A stretch of DNA of 64,000 nt from Candidatus Thalassarchaeaceae archaeon (GTDB lineage Archaea; Thermoplasmatota; Poseidoniia; Poseidoniales; Thalassarchaeaceae), in contig JAQXEZ010000012.1 in NCBI GenBank assembly GCA_029250605.1, positions 33,762-97,761 on the forward strand, in the 5' to 3' direction. Of the stretch, positions 7,024 through 15,362 are shown piece by piece. The notes beneath the pieces are model-generated. The model was not told the origin of the DNA and made no database searches. It worked only from the letters and a program-made list of their open reading frames with translations. A program made the translations under genes and the position numbers. The stretch's first letter is position 1; each line of letters opens with the position of its first letter.

Positions 7024-8796
7024 TCACTCCCACTTGTCCTCTGACTCATCCAAGCAAATCGGACATGCCTCAACCCAGTGGCCTGGGCTTGACTCGATCA
7101 TCTGGGGACGGGTGATGAGTGTGTCCCCATACCTCTCCATCCTCTGACAGAACCGGCACCCTCTGACGAAGTCGGAAGGGTTCGCGACTTGTCCAGGAAT
7201 TGCTGGCAGAATCGATTTCCTGGTTGATGCGATGTTTGGGGTGCAAGCCATCAATCCCCTGGTGTATGCATGCAATGGATTGGCAAATAGCTCTTTCACC
7301 GGGGCTCTCTCGACAACCCTACCGGCGTACATCACCGTAACGTCGTCGCACATCTCTGCGATTACCCCGAGATCATGGGTGATTAGTAGGATGGATGTGC
7401 CCTTATCATCTCGAAGGTCCATCATCAGTTTGAGTATCTGGGCCTGAATCGTTACATCGAGGGCCGTGGTAGGCTCGTCTGCTATCAGTAGCTTTGGCTC
7501 GCAGGACATCATCATCCCGATCATTACTCTCTGACGCATCCCTCCCGAGAGCTCGTGAGGGTACATCTTCACTACCGCCTCCGGATTGGGTATCCTCACA
7601 TCCTCCAGAATCTCTTGGACCTGTCTAGAATGGGCTGGATCGAGCCTTAGGAAGTCGAGCCAGACAATTACAGGCAACGCCAGAAGGGATGAGATAACGA
7701 CCATGCCCATCAAGGAAGAAAAAGGCATCCACAGCATTAGGAAGACCACTATGGTGACGGCTAGTGCGGCAGGGAGTCCTTGTAGGGAAACTCCGAATCG
7801 ATGGAGGGAGAGCCAGACGTACGGATTCTGACTCCTCAGCCACATTTCATAACCAGTTATCTCAGCATCCAAATGCCTGTACTCTGAGAAAACCGTCCCT
7901 GTGCTTGGATCTATACTATCCATGGAGAAACCGGACCCTGAGAAGCCCGTCTCCATTGACACCCTCTCTTCAAGCGTCATTTCATCCGTAAATAGTGACT
8001 TTACCTTCCAGATGCTCGAGACGGAGTACAACAGTGGGACTGCCAGCAGGAGGGCCCATGTCCAAGATTGGGCCTCGTCGGCGAATTCCCATCGGTGCGC
8101 AAGGGTCACGAAAGCCATGATGGAGAGGAAAGCAGCTGAGGACTGTGGCTTGGCCACCAATGTCCTGTAGATTAGTGAGAATGGGCTGATAATCGCCTCG
8201 CCGATTCGATTGATTGTAGGAGTCTCCGGGTCCACGAGTCTGTCGTGCTCACGCATCACCTCGGAAATCTGCTTTTCCACGGAATAGAGTGGGTTCAATG
8301 CAGTCATCGGCTCCTGGAAAATCATGCTAATCTCGTTGCCTCGGACCCAACGCATGAATTTCTCATGGGCACGTGATTCATGTGCGAAGAAGAAGCCGAC
8401 CCCCCAAGAAACGGAAGAAACTAGTCCGAACCCGAGTAGAATGTTCCTGCCTTGTATCGGATCGATGAGGATAGTCCAGAATCCTCCGAATATGGAGAGC
8501 AAGACCGATGCCACGACTATGTAGCCAGAGATTTCCTTGATCTTGTTGATTGATTCCGGGTCTCTGAACAGGAGTTCTTCGCCCTCGTACTTGACGCTCC
8601 CCTCGTCGACCTCGCAGGTGGCAAGACCTATCGTGACAAGAGAAGTGACTGATTTGCCGCATCCAGACTCCCCGACTAATCCCATTATCTGACCCTTATT
8701 CACCTCCAAGTCAACAGAGTTGAGTGCCTCCACTTGCCCGTCGAGTGTATCGAAATGAACTCTCAAGCCGCTAATCTCCAGCAATTTCTCAGACAT
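7024..8796 (-). CDS. dppD: DppD-type ABC ATPase with inserted membrane segments
   Basis: Peptide-importer ATPase of 590 residues, against about 320-340 for normal DppD. The ABC core is intact: Walker A GESGCGKS (42-49), Q-loop MIFQEPMTALNP (about 158-169), signature LSGGMRQR (416-423), Walker B LLIADEP (436-442), H-switch His474 and the oligopeptide C-terminal Cys motif. Two extra blocks interrupt it. Insert 1 (about 87-150, between Walker A and Q-loop) holds two hydrophobic helices (about 91-111 and 118-138). Insert 2 (about 203-385, between Q-loop and signature) holds about four more (near 219-234, 246-262, 341-356 and 360-380). The frame is uninterrupted across both. Four bases separate it from dppC and from dppF. 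Membrane helices inside an ABC nucleotide-binding domain are very unusual. Confidence 0.9.
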   Translation of the reverse strand: MSEKLLEISGLRVHFDTLDGQVEALNSVDLEVNKGQIMGLVGESGCGKSVTSLVTIGLATCEVDEGSVKYEGEELLFRDPESINKIKEISGYIVVASVLLSIFGGFWTILIDPIQGRNILLGFGLVSSVSWGVGFFFAHESRAHEKFMRWVRGNEISMIFQEPMTALNPLYSVEKQISEVMREHDRLVDPETPTINRIGEAIISPFSLIYRTLVAKPQSSAAFLSIMAFVTLAHRWEFADEAQSWTWALLLAVPLLYSVSSIWKVKSLFTDEMTLEERVSMETGFSGSGFSMDSIDPSTGTVFSEYRHLDAEITGYEMWLRSQNPYVWLSLHRFGVSLQGLPAALAVTIVVFLMLWMPFSSLMGMVVISSLLALPVIVWLDFLRLDPAHSRQVQEILEDVRIPNPEAVVKMYPHELSGGMRQRVMIGMMMSCEPKLLIADEPTTALDVTIQAQILKLMMDLRDDKGTSILLITHDLGVIAEMCDDVTVMYAGRVVERAPVKELFANPLHAYTRGLMACTPNIASTRKSILPAIPGQVANPSDFVRGCRFCQRMERYGDTLITRPQMIESSPGHWVEACPICLDESEDKWE

Positions 8797-8800
8797 CCCA

Positions 8801-10651
8801 TCACCTCCTGTTCTTTGGGTCCACTACGTCCCTTATTCCATCGCCGAGGAGATTGAATCCAAGGACGGTGACGGCGATAGCCAGCCCCGGATAGAGCATC
8901 AAGTGAGGGTCGTTGAGGAAGTAGCGGCGGCTCTCGGATACGAGGATGCCCCACTCGGCCGTCCCCGACTTTGCACCGAGTCCGATGAACGAGAGCCCTG
9001 ATGCGGAAAGGATCGTCCCCCCGATATCGAGAGTGAATGCGACAAGGAGGGGTGCCCATGCGTTTGGCAGTATGTGTCGGAACATTATCCTCCCAGAGGG
9101 GGCTCCGACGCTCCTGGCGGCCTCAACGAAGTTCATCTCCTTCACGTAAAGTACCTGGCCCCGGATTAGCCTAGCATAGCCGGGCCATCCCGTGAAAATC
9201 AGCGCGGCCTGAATCTTCCAAAGTCTATCGAAATCCTTGATCAGGGTGATTTCCCCCCCGTCTGCTCCCGAGAACCGGAATAGAAGGACGATTGCGGCAG
9301 AGACCACAATCGTCCTCATGGTCAGGTAACGCCATGGGTTTGTCCAATCAAAGGAATTAGAGATCCTGTTCGTGGCGCCATCGAGTTTGGAATCCTCGAT
9401 GAACTTCCTATCTGCGAATGTAATCACCCCGACCACGATAATGATTGAGAGAGAGGCGATTATCCTCCATGCCCTGCTATCGAATTGTTCGAAGAAAGAC
9501 GACCATAATTGGAAGTAGAGGATGATCACGAGTATTGGGAGGGTAAGCCAATATCTGTATCCAATCGCTATGTTCATCGTTCGAGATTTGAGTTCCTGGA
9601 CCCTGACGTCGTCGAAGACGGTGTTTGTGATATATGATCTGAAAAACGATGCTAGCAACAATATCGGAAGAATGACGCCCAACCAGACAGGAATCGTCAG
9701 GCTCGTGACAGAACCCATTGCGGCTACGAATGCCATGGCCAGAATAAGCCCTGGAACGGCGAAGAAGATGTCGCATATCCTCATTATCACCTCGTCTGTC
9801 CTGCCTCCATAGTATCCGCTAATACTCCCAACTATTGTCCCGATAGTAACGGTTAGGACTGCGACTGTGAAGCCGATCTTCAGTGAGACACGGGAACCGT
9901 AAAGCACCTTGCTGAACAGATCCTGGCCCGTGTCTGTCGTTCCGAAGATGCAGACATCATAGCCATCGGGAAGCCACCAGTGGTGCATATCACTATTGTC
10001 GAATTCGTAGGTAACCCAGACTCCTAGATTCAAGGAGGAGTTGTCGTAGAGTTCCTGGGTTAGGACTAGTATCGACGAGTTGTCTGGGTGAATGTAGAGG
10101 AGAGATGAGTTCAGATCATAGCCCTTGGAGTCTTCAATCTTGATTATCTTGATCGCTGAGAGTGTTTTCCGATAGTACCTATTGTCGTCCCCGACCTTAT
10201 CATCTGACTCAGCGACAACCTCTTCCGAGAATAATGCTGATCTGGTGTTCGTGATGATCTTCTGCTCGTGCCAATCGCATCCCTCATCGAATGGCGCCAG
10301 CCTCCTTGGCTCGTAGTCTATGGACCACAAATCCTCTGTGTCCTGGAGATTCCGGTATGGATGCTCGACCGCTATATGATCTGCGAATACGGAAATCAGA
10401 GTGACGGAGACTACCATGAATAGTCCCAACATGGCTAGGAGGGAGCGCCGGTAAATCTTCCAACTTCGCCTCAAGTCGCTACCGGACTGGATGATTGCGA
10501 GCAGAATCCTTCGCTGACTCTCCTTGCGATCCTCCCTCCCCCTCTCCCACGCACCTGTTTGGATGGTGGTTGATTCCTGTTGGTCATTTTCGCTGACCTT
10601 GATCCCCGTAATGGGGTCTATCCGGTCGGACTTTCCATCCCCTCGACTCAT
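8801..10651 (-). CDS. dppC: Peptide ABC transporter permease DppC with two large inserts
   Basis: Inner permease of the importer, 616 residues against about 300 in typical DppC. The N-terminal helix (about 70-92) and the core SRVSLKIGF...GYYGGRTDEVIMR (about 253-291), the coupling-loop region GWPGYARLIRGQ...EAARSVGA (about 488-517) and the C-terminal SGLSFIGLGA are all present. A hydrophilic block at about 93-230 follows the first helix and should lie outside the cell. A second block at about 313-480 contains four additional hydrophobic segments, just before the EAA coupling loop that touches the ATPase. Its ATG overlaps the dppB stop by four bases (10648-10651). The parallel enlargement of DppC and DppD suggests they changed together. 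Confidence 0.9.
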   Translation of the reverse strand: MSRGDGKSDRIDPITGIKVSENDQQESTTIQTGAWERGREDRKESQRRILLAIIQSGSDLRRSWKIYRRSLLAMLGLFMVVSVTLISVFADHIAVEHPYRNLQDTEDLWSIDYEPRRLAPFDEGCDWHEQKIITNTRSALFSEEVVAESDDKVGDDNRYYRKTLSAIKIIKIEDSKGYDLNSSLLYIHPDNSSILVLTQELYDNSSLNLGVWVTYEFDNSDMHHWWLPDGYDVCIFGTTDTGQDLFSKVLYGSRVSLKIGFTVAVLTVTIGTIVGSISGYYGGRTDEVIMRICDIFFAVPGLILAMAFVAAMGSVTSLTIPVWLGVILPILLLASFFRSYITNTVFDDVRVQELKSRTMNIAIGYRYWLTLPILVIILYFQLWSSFFEQFDSRAWRIIASLSIIIVVGVITFADRKFIEDSKLDGATNRISNSFDWTNPWRYLTMRTIVVSAAIVLLFRFSGADGGEITLIKDFDRLWKIQAALIFTGWPGYARLIRGQVLYVKEMNFVEAARSVGAPSGRIMFRHILPNAWAPLLVAFTLDIGGTILSASGLSFIGLGAKSGTAEWGILVSESRRYFLNDPHLMLYPGLAIAVTVLGFNLLGDGIRDVVDPKNRR

Positions 10652-11802
10652 TCCAACCTCACCCTCGGGTCAATAATGGCATACGTGATGTCGACGATCA
10701 GATTGGAAAGCAAGAAGATAATCGATGTGATTAGCGTCACACCCATGATCACGGTGAAGTCCAGATAGTTGATCGACTCGACAGCCACCCTCCCCATCCC
10801 ATTGAATGCGAAGATTGTCTCGGTCAACACTGCCCCTCCTATGGCCCCTCCAATGGAGAATCCCAGTATTGTTACGATGGGGACAAGAGCGTTCCTGCAT
10901 GCGTGAACTAGCACCACCCGAGATTCAGAGAGGCCCTTCGCACGGGCGGTCCGTACGTAATCCTCATTCAGAACCTCGAGCAGGCTTGCCCTCATGTACC
11001 TCAGCAGCGAACCTGCTGAAGAAACGCCAAGTGCGATGCAAGGGAGTGCCAGATGCATCAGCGTGTCCTTGAAGAGGAGGCCTCTCGTACCGAATTCCTC
11101 TGGGAGAGTTGATAGTTTAGTGTCAGTCACAAACCAGCTATCCACCAAGTGGAATCCGGTGCCTCCGACAGGATAGAACCAGGCAAATCCGTCTTCGGGA
11201 TATGTGAAGCTCGGGTCGTGTCTGCCATAAATCGGGAAGCACCCGCCGTCAGTCCCCAGGATGGGATCGCATATGCCACCGTTCTCGGTGCCTGTTGCGA
11301 AGTATAGCTGTAGCATCATTGCAAACCAGAAAATCGGCAGGCTGACGAAAGCGATGCCGAAGAATCTCATAACGTGGTCGAACATCTGGTCCTGCCTGAC
11401 GGCGCTGAGTATCCCCAGTGTTATCCCAACTGGATAGGCGATCATCAGTGCCATGAACGACATCTCCAGGGTTATCGGAGCAGCATCCTTGACGACGTCT
11501 AATACCGGCCTGTGGTATGTTATCGATTCACCCCAGTCTCCGTCCAATAGCCGAGTGATGTACTTCTCGAACTGAACGCTGACTGGCTGGTTCATCCCAA
11601 GTCTCTCTCGATTCGCCTCATATGCCGAGATTGGTTCTCCCTCATCCGTGTAGTCCACTACGATGCCGCACTTGTCTCCGCATTGCGCGGCCGCAGGGTC
11701 TGCAGGAATCAGATGGGCTATTGCGAATGTGAATACCACCACCCCAATTATCACTGGGATTAGCAACAACAATCGGCGGACGACGAACTCGTGCAGCTTC
11801 AT
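10648..11802 (-). CDS. dppB: Peptide ABC transporter permease DppB
   Basis: Outer permease of the importer, about 384 residues. The family start (VVRRLLLLIPVIIGVVVFTF), the GDWGES motif, the SLPIFWFAM helix and the EAA coupling loop (EDYVRTARAKGLSESRV, then NALVPIVTILG) are clear. External loops are longer than usual and contain Cys pairs (QCGDKCG; GGICDP...GGCFP) that could form disulfides outside the cell. The ATG at 11802 has a GGGAG sequence five bases upstream; a GTG at 11808 is the alternative. Overlaps dppC by four bases. The solute-binding gene dppA lies upstream with a hairpin in the gap. Confidence 0.92.
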   Translation of the reverse strand: MKLHEFVVRRLLLLIPVIIGVVVFTFAIAHLIPADPAAAQCGDKCGIVVDYTDEGEPISAYEANRERLGMNQPVSVQFEKYITRLLDGDWGESITYHRPVLDVVKDAAPITLEMSFMALMIAYPVGITLGILSAVRQDQMFDHVMRFFGIAFVSLPIFWFAMMLQLYFATGTENGGICDPILGTDGGCFPIYGRHDPSFTYPEDGFAWFYPVGGTGFHLVDSWFVTDTKLSTLPEEFGTRGLLFKDTLMHLALPCIALGVSSAGSLLRYMRASLLEVLNEDYVRTARAKGLSESRVVLVHACRNALVPIVTILGFSIGGAIGGAVLTETIFAFNGMGRVAVESINYLDFTVIMGVTLITSIIFLLSNLIVDITYAIIDPRVRLE

Positions 11803-11898
11803 CTTCACTCCCTCTGTCCGGCCAGGACACAGACCTATGACAGTTGCCGCAGGCCGGTTTCAAGTCTTTGTTCTGAAATTGATTTGTTTCGGCTCGAC

Positions 11899-11920
11899 GG
11901 CAGGCCCCTGAGGGCCCGCC
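11899..11920 (-). terminator. Hairpin between dppA and dppB
   Basis: An inverted repeat in the 149-bp gap after dppA: GGCaGGCCC, loop CTGA, GGGCCcGCC, a 9-bp stem with one mismatch. In many peptide-transport operons a stem-loop between the binding-protein gene and the permease genes stabilises or partly terminates the mRNA so that more binding protein is made. No T-run follows on the minus strand, so it is not a classic terminator; attenuation or RNA stability is inferred from position only. Confidence 0.4.
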
Positions 11921-11951
11921 GCCGGCCTTACGTTTCTCTAACTAGGGTTGC

Positions 11952-14213
11952 CTAGCAGGAGCCGACAAGTGCGCCGTCGACCATTGGCAGCTTGTCGTAG
12001 TCGAACCAGTGGGCCGACCCGATAGCTGCGTATGGTGGGCTGCAGATGTCGTCGTGCTTGACGCCGATTCCGTTGTATTGGCCGATGATGATCATGTTTG
12101 GATCAGCGGTCCATGCAGCGAAGGCATCCACGTACGCCTGCTCACGCGTGGCGTCGTCCTGAGAGGTCCTTCCTATTACGAGAGCGTCATTGACTGCCGA
12201 GTTCTCGTATCCTGTCCCATATGCGTCTCCGCCGATGGAGTGGCCGCCCGCGAACGGTGACCAGTAGTTGTCAGGGTCTAGGTAGTCAGGAGCCCATCCG
12301 CTGAAGCGGATATCCCAAGTGCTGGTGTAGTACATGGTCAGGTACTCTGCCCATGGCTTTGCGTCACCAGCGGTGGCGACACCGATGGTTCCCAGCGCCT
12401 CTGCGATCTGTCCTGCCATGGCAATTCGGTAGTCGTTGCCCTCGTTGGCCATGATGCGCAGGATGTTCGGTAGGCGGCACTCGTCGCCGGTTCTGTCGGC
12501 TTCAGCGACCACGGTAGCTGCGCCGCTAACGGATAGCGAAGCGCAGTCGTACTGGCGGATGAATCCTGCATTCTCCAGGATTGCCTCTGCATTGGCCAGA
12601 TCGTACGTGAATGTCTCAGTCTGAGTATCAGCGTACAGGAAACCGGTTGGGATAGGTCCGTACTGAGGAGCCAACGAGTTGTCGTAGGTCTCCCTTCGGT
12701 GAGTCTCGTAGTCGAAAGCGTACGAGACTGCCTCACGAAGTGCAGCCGTCTCCATGACGTTCATGTCCATGGTTCCGTCTCCGTCGGAGTCGTGGTTCAG
12801 CACGAGTGACGAGTTAGCGTCAGTGTTGGATGTATCCTCTCCAGCGTCTAGGGCCTGCGGGTGCAGGTTGAAGGCGGCTAGGGTCGTTGTGAAGGTCTCC
12901 CTGTAGGAGCAGATGTATCCATCCTTGCTGGCTACGTTTGGCTTGTCGTCTAGTGCAGCGTCCTCTCCGGAGTCTAGTGCGCCGTTTCCGTTTTCGTCGA
13001 TATAGCAGAAGTTGATCAGGTCCTCGATGTTGACGCTGCCGAAGTCGACCTCGCCATCGGTGAAGGCCAGTAGCCTCGTCGATGCCTCAGTGACTATGGA
13101 GACTGTGTGGCGGTTGATGTTGTAGTCGCCACTCTCCCAGTAGATCCAGTTTGGAACTAGTACGAGCCTGTCCTCACGGACCCAGGACTGTACCATGTAT
13201 GCGTTGGTTCCGGCTCCGTATGGGCCCTCGTCCATCCATGCATGGCAGTAGTCGTCGGAGCTGACGTTTCCGTCGGCATCCAACTCGATTACTCGGTTAG
13301 CCTCGCAAAGATCTGCGTTGATCACAGCGCCCACGGTGTAGGCGATTGTGGAGATAAACGCAGACGATGGCGCGAACAGAGTAACGCTGAACGTGTTTGC
13401 AGCGTTATCGTACGTGAAGCTTGCTCCACCCATGTCGTGGTGGTTGCCGTCTGCGTCGTTGCAGTCGAAGCTCTGCTCCAGAATCCATCCAACGTGGCTG
13501 TCAGGGGAGCCGTATCCTAGAACGCGGCACCATGAGTACACGACGTCGGAGGCCTCCATCTTGTCACCATTGCTGAAGTAAACATCGTCACGTAGAGTGA
13601 AGGTGTAGGTTAGGCCATCAGTGCTGACGGAGTACCCCGTAGCGAGCCTCTCCTCGATGATAGCGTTTCCAGTACCATCGCCAGCGTACCTGTACAGAGT
13701 GTCGTAGACCTGCTCGATCACATCACCAGAGGCTGAGTCGTAGGCGTCATGAGGATCGATTGTAGAGGCGTCACCAATGGACATCTCGACTACCTCGCAA
13801 GGGTTGTTAGAACCCTGCTCACGGCACTTTCTGGACTTCTCTAGCTCGTATGTAGCGTTACCGAAGTCCATGGTTCCTGCAGCGTAGGCAGCCATGATGT
13901 CTGCCTGTGCCATCCCATAGTCGCAGGAGTTGTCGTTTTCCTCTGCGGCAGCATCGTAGTTGTTTGCTGCCATGTCGGTACATCCTGGGACCTTGTTCAC
14001 AGTCTCCGTTACGGTCTCCGTTACCGTCTCAGTCACAGTTTCGGTTACGGTCAGGACGCATGCGTTGTTGCCGCTGTCTAGCGTGTAACCGTCTCCGATT
14101 GCGTCGCAGTCAGCTTGTGTCAGCGTCCTTTCCACATCCTCCCCAGCGCATCCCGCTAGGGCTGATGCAATCATCAGTGTGCATAATAGAAGAGCATTCG
14201 CTTTAGTCTTCAT
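11952..14213 (-). CDS. dppA: Peptide-binding lipoprotein DppA (SBP family 5)
   Basis: Extracellular substrate-binding protein of the importer, 753 residues. The ATG at 14213 gives a clean lipoprotein signal peptide with lipobox ALAGC (Cys22). A linker of V/T-E-T-V repeats (about 55-72) and a GCTDMAANNYD...NDNSC element (about 77-98, a calcium-binding-like motif frequent in marine secreted proteins) precede the binding domain. The family 5 fold is seen from about 120 on (IDPHDAYDSASGDVIEQVYDTLYRY, LTYTFTLRDDVYFSNGD, DVVYSW). Normal family members are about 520-600 residues, so the linker and internal acidic loops make this one long. A TATA-like box about 25 nt upstream suggests a leaderless transcript. 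Confidence 0.93.
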   Translation of the reverse strand: MKTKANALLLCTLMIASALAGCAGEDVERTLTQADCDAIGDGYTLDSGNNACVLTVTETVTETVTETVTETVNKVPGCTDMAANNYDAAAEENDNSCDYGMAQADIMAAYAAGTMDFGNATYELEKSRKCREQGSNNPCEVVEMSIGDASTIDPHDAYDSASGDVIEQVYDTLYRYAGDGTGNAIIEERLATGYSVSTDGLTYTFTLRDDVYFSNGDKMEASDVVYSWCRVLGYGSPDSHVGWILEQSFDCNDADGNHHDMGGASFTYDNAANTFSVTLFAPSSAFISTIAYTVGAVINADLCEANRVIELDADGNVSSDDYCHAWMDEGPYGAGTNAYMVQSWVREDRLVLVPNWIYWESGDYNINRHTVSIVTEASTRLLAFTDGEVDFGSVNIEDLINFCYIDENGNGALDSGEDAALDDKPNVASKDGYICSYRETFTTTLAAFNLHPQALDAGEDTSNTDANSSLVLNHDSDGDGTMDMNVMETAALREAVSYAFDYETHRRETYDNSLAPQYGPIPTGFLYADTQTETFTYDLANAEAILENAGFIRQYDCASLSVSGAATVVAEADRTGDECRLPNILRIMANEGNDYRIAMAGQIAEALGTIGVATAGDAKPWAEYLTMYYTSTWDIRFSGWAPDYLDPDNYWSPFAGGHSIGGDAYGTGYENSAVNDALVIGRTSQDDATREQAYVDAFAAWTADPNMIIIGQYNGIGVKHDDICSPPYAAIGSAHWFDYDKLPMVDGALVGSC
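13998..14051 (-). repeat. 12-bp tandem repeat encoding TETV units in dppA
   Basis: About four and a half copies of a degenerate 12-bp unit encoding Thr-Glu-Thr-Val in the linker between the lipid anchor and the binding domain. Repeat-encoded Thr-rich linkers are typical spacers in archaeal surface lipoproteins and possible O-glycosylation sites. Copy number may vary between strains by slippage. Confidence 0.7.
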
Positions 14214-14235
14214 CGAGTCATTGAGACTATGATGT

Positions 14236-14244
14236 GTATTTAGT
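14236..14244 (-). promoter_or_regulatory. TATA-like box of the dpp operon
   Basis: On the minus strand, actaaatac lies 23-31 bases before the dppA ATG, the usual distance between an archaeal TATA box and the start site. The start codon would then be at or near the mRNA 5' end. No ribosome-binding sequence is seen before the ATG, which agrees with leaderless translation. Confidence 0.4.
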
Positions 14245-14350
14245 ATCACCCGAAAAAACCCCGCTTTTGGCCATTCAGAAATGGAAATGGCGCAATAATG
14301 GCTGAGAAATGAAGAGTATGTGGTTGATTTTCACATCATTGATGATTAGG

Positions 14351-14427
14351 TGGTGGACGTGCCGAGATTTGAACTCGGGGCCTCTTCCATGCCAAGGAAG
14401 CGCGCTTCCAAGCTGCGCCACACGCCC
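14351..14427 (-). tRNA. tRNA-Ala (anticodon GGC)
   Basis: Full cloverleaf on the minus strand: acceptor GGGCGTG paired with CACGTCC including the G3-U70 wobble pair that defines tRNA-Ala, a GCGC/GCGC D stem, anticodon stem CTTCC/GGAAG with loop TTGGCAT (anticodon GGC), T stem CCGAG/CTCGG with loop TTCAAAT. The discriminator A is followed by an encoded CCA (14351-14353). No intron. Confidence 0.95.
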
Positions 14428-14481
14428 AGTGACCTGACGAACTACGACGCCCATTTAAGGGAGACGTGAGGAGGGGTTGAT

Positions 14482-15018
14482 GTGGCAACCGAGAGAAGTG
14501 AAGAGCGCGCGCCTACTATTCCAGATGGACTGATGGAAGAGCTGTCCATGGAGTTGGAGGGAGAGGATGCCCCGTTCGCCAGAAGTATGGAAAGGGACTT
14601 GGAACTGAAGTGGCTAGATGATGGTGAATCGAGGTTGGGATTCACAAGATTCGAGTGCGACCACAACGAAATATATCGTAGGCGCAGGCTTGGCGTCCCC
14701 CCTGGCCCAGTGACAATTGCCCTGAACCCAATACTGTCAGATGACCCGGTACTTTTCCGGCACACCCTTGCGCATGAGCTCCTGCACGCTGCCGGTTTAC
14801 TCGATCACGATGATTTGCATGCACGGATAGTTGGCAAGATCGCACCGGCTCCCAAACTTAGGGACTCGCCAGTACTGATGAGGCTGCGTGAGCAGGTTCT
14901 GGAAGGCCTTCCCGAAGGGCAGTGGATCTGCGGAAAGTGCGGACACGCATGGGAGAGGCGAAGGGTGACTAGACCGACAAGGTGCCCTAAGTGTGCAAGC
15001 AGGTTCGAGGCGAAGTGA
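14482..15018 (+). CDS. SprT-like zinc metalloprotein
   Basis: A 178-residue protein with a HELLH zinc-protease motif (98-102) in the sequence TLAHELLHAAGLLDH, His at about 109 and 113 as possible further ligands, and a C-terminal zinc ribbon (CGKCG at about 150-154, CPKC at about 168-171). This domain order is that of SprT-like (WSS1/Spartan-related) proteins, some of which cleave DNA-protein crosslinks; activity is not shown here. The GTG at 14482 is chosen because GAGGAGG lies about 8 bases upstream. It sits between tRNA-Ala and tRNA-Arg. Confidence 0.8.
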   Translation: MATERSEERAPTIPDGLMEELSMELEGEDAPFARSMERDLELKWLDDGESRLGFTRFECDHNEIYRRRRLGVPPGPVTIALNPILSDDPVLFRHTLAHELLHAAGLLDHDDLHARIVGKIAPAPKLRDSPVLMRLREQVLEGLPEGQWICGKCGHAWERRRVTRPTRCPKCASRFEAK

Positions 15019-15053
15019 GGGTTCATCTAAGTGAGGCTCCCGCAGGGGGTCAC

Positions 15054-15130
15054 GGGCGATTGGTGTAGTCTGGATATCATGCTGGCCTTCTAAGCCGGTG
15101 ACACGGGTTCGAATCCTGTATTGCCCACCA
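15054..15130 (+). tRNA. tRNA-Arg (anticodon TCT)
   Basis: Acceptor GGGCGAT pairs with ATTGCCC (one G-U), anticodon stem CTGGC/GCCGG with loop CTTCTAA (anticodon TCT), T arm ACGGG-TTCGAAT-CCTGT. Discriminator A and encoded CCA end at 15130. No intron. Confidence 0.94.
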
Positions 15131-15210
15131 CCTATTCTAGGTATGTATCACGAATCTCTCATATACGCGAGGCAGGTCGGATGGACTCGCAAACTGGAGG
15201 ATGATTCACA

Positions 15211-15321
15211 GTGAAGAGAGGTTCCCGTGCTTGGAAAAAGCAGGGGAAGCAACGCTGGAAGTGGCGAAAGAAGAAACTCCGAAGGCGGAAGGCAGCAAGG
15301 AAGAGAGCCAAGCAGCGATGA
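15211..15321 (+). CDS. rpl41e: Ribosomal protein eL41
   Basis: A 36-codon ORF, below the size cutoff of most gene finders, whose product is nearly all Lys, Arg and Trp (MKRGSRAWKKQ then RWKWRKKKLRRRKAARKR). This is the pattern of eL41 (about 25 residues, single basic helix), which bridges the two ribosomal subunits. The GTG start has GGAGG about ten bases upstream. It directly follows tRNA-Arg, so both lie in a translation-related neighbourhood. The extra 8-10 N-terminal residues relative to usual eL41 may mean that the true start is slightly internal, but no later ATG or GTG exists. Confidence 0.75.
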   Translation: MKRGSRAWKKQGKQRWKWRKKKLRRRKAARKRAKQR

Positions 15322-15362
15322 CGTAGGGTCAGCGTGAATAGGGGCTGCCTAGTCTCAGCATC

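Noticed and set aside
13998..14051. Possible CRISPR array
   Set aside because: The repeats are contiguous 12-bp coding units without spacers and lie inside dppA.
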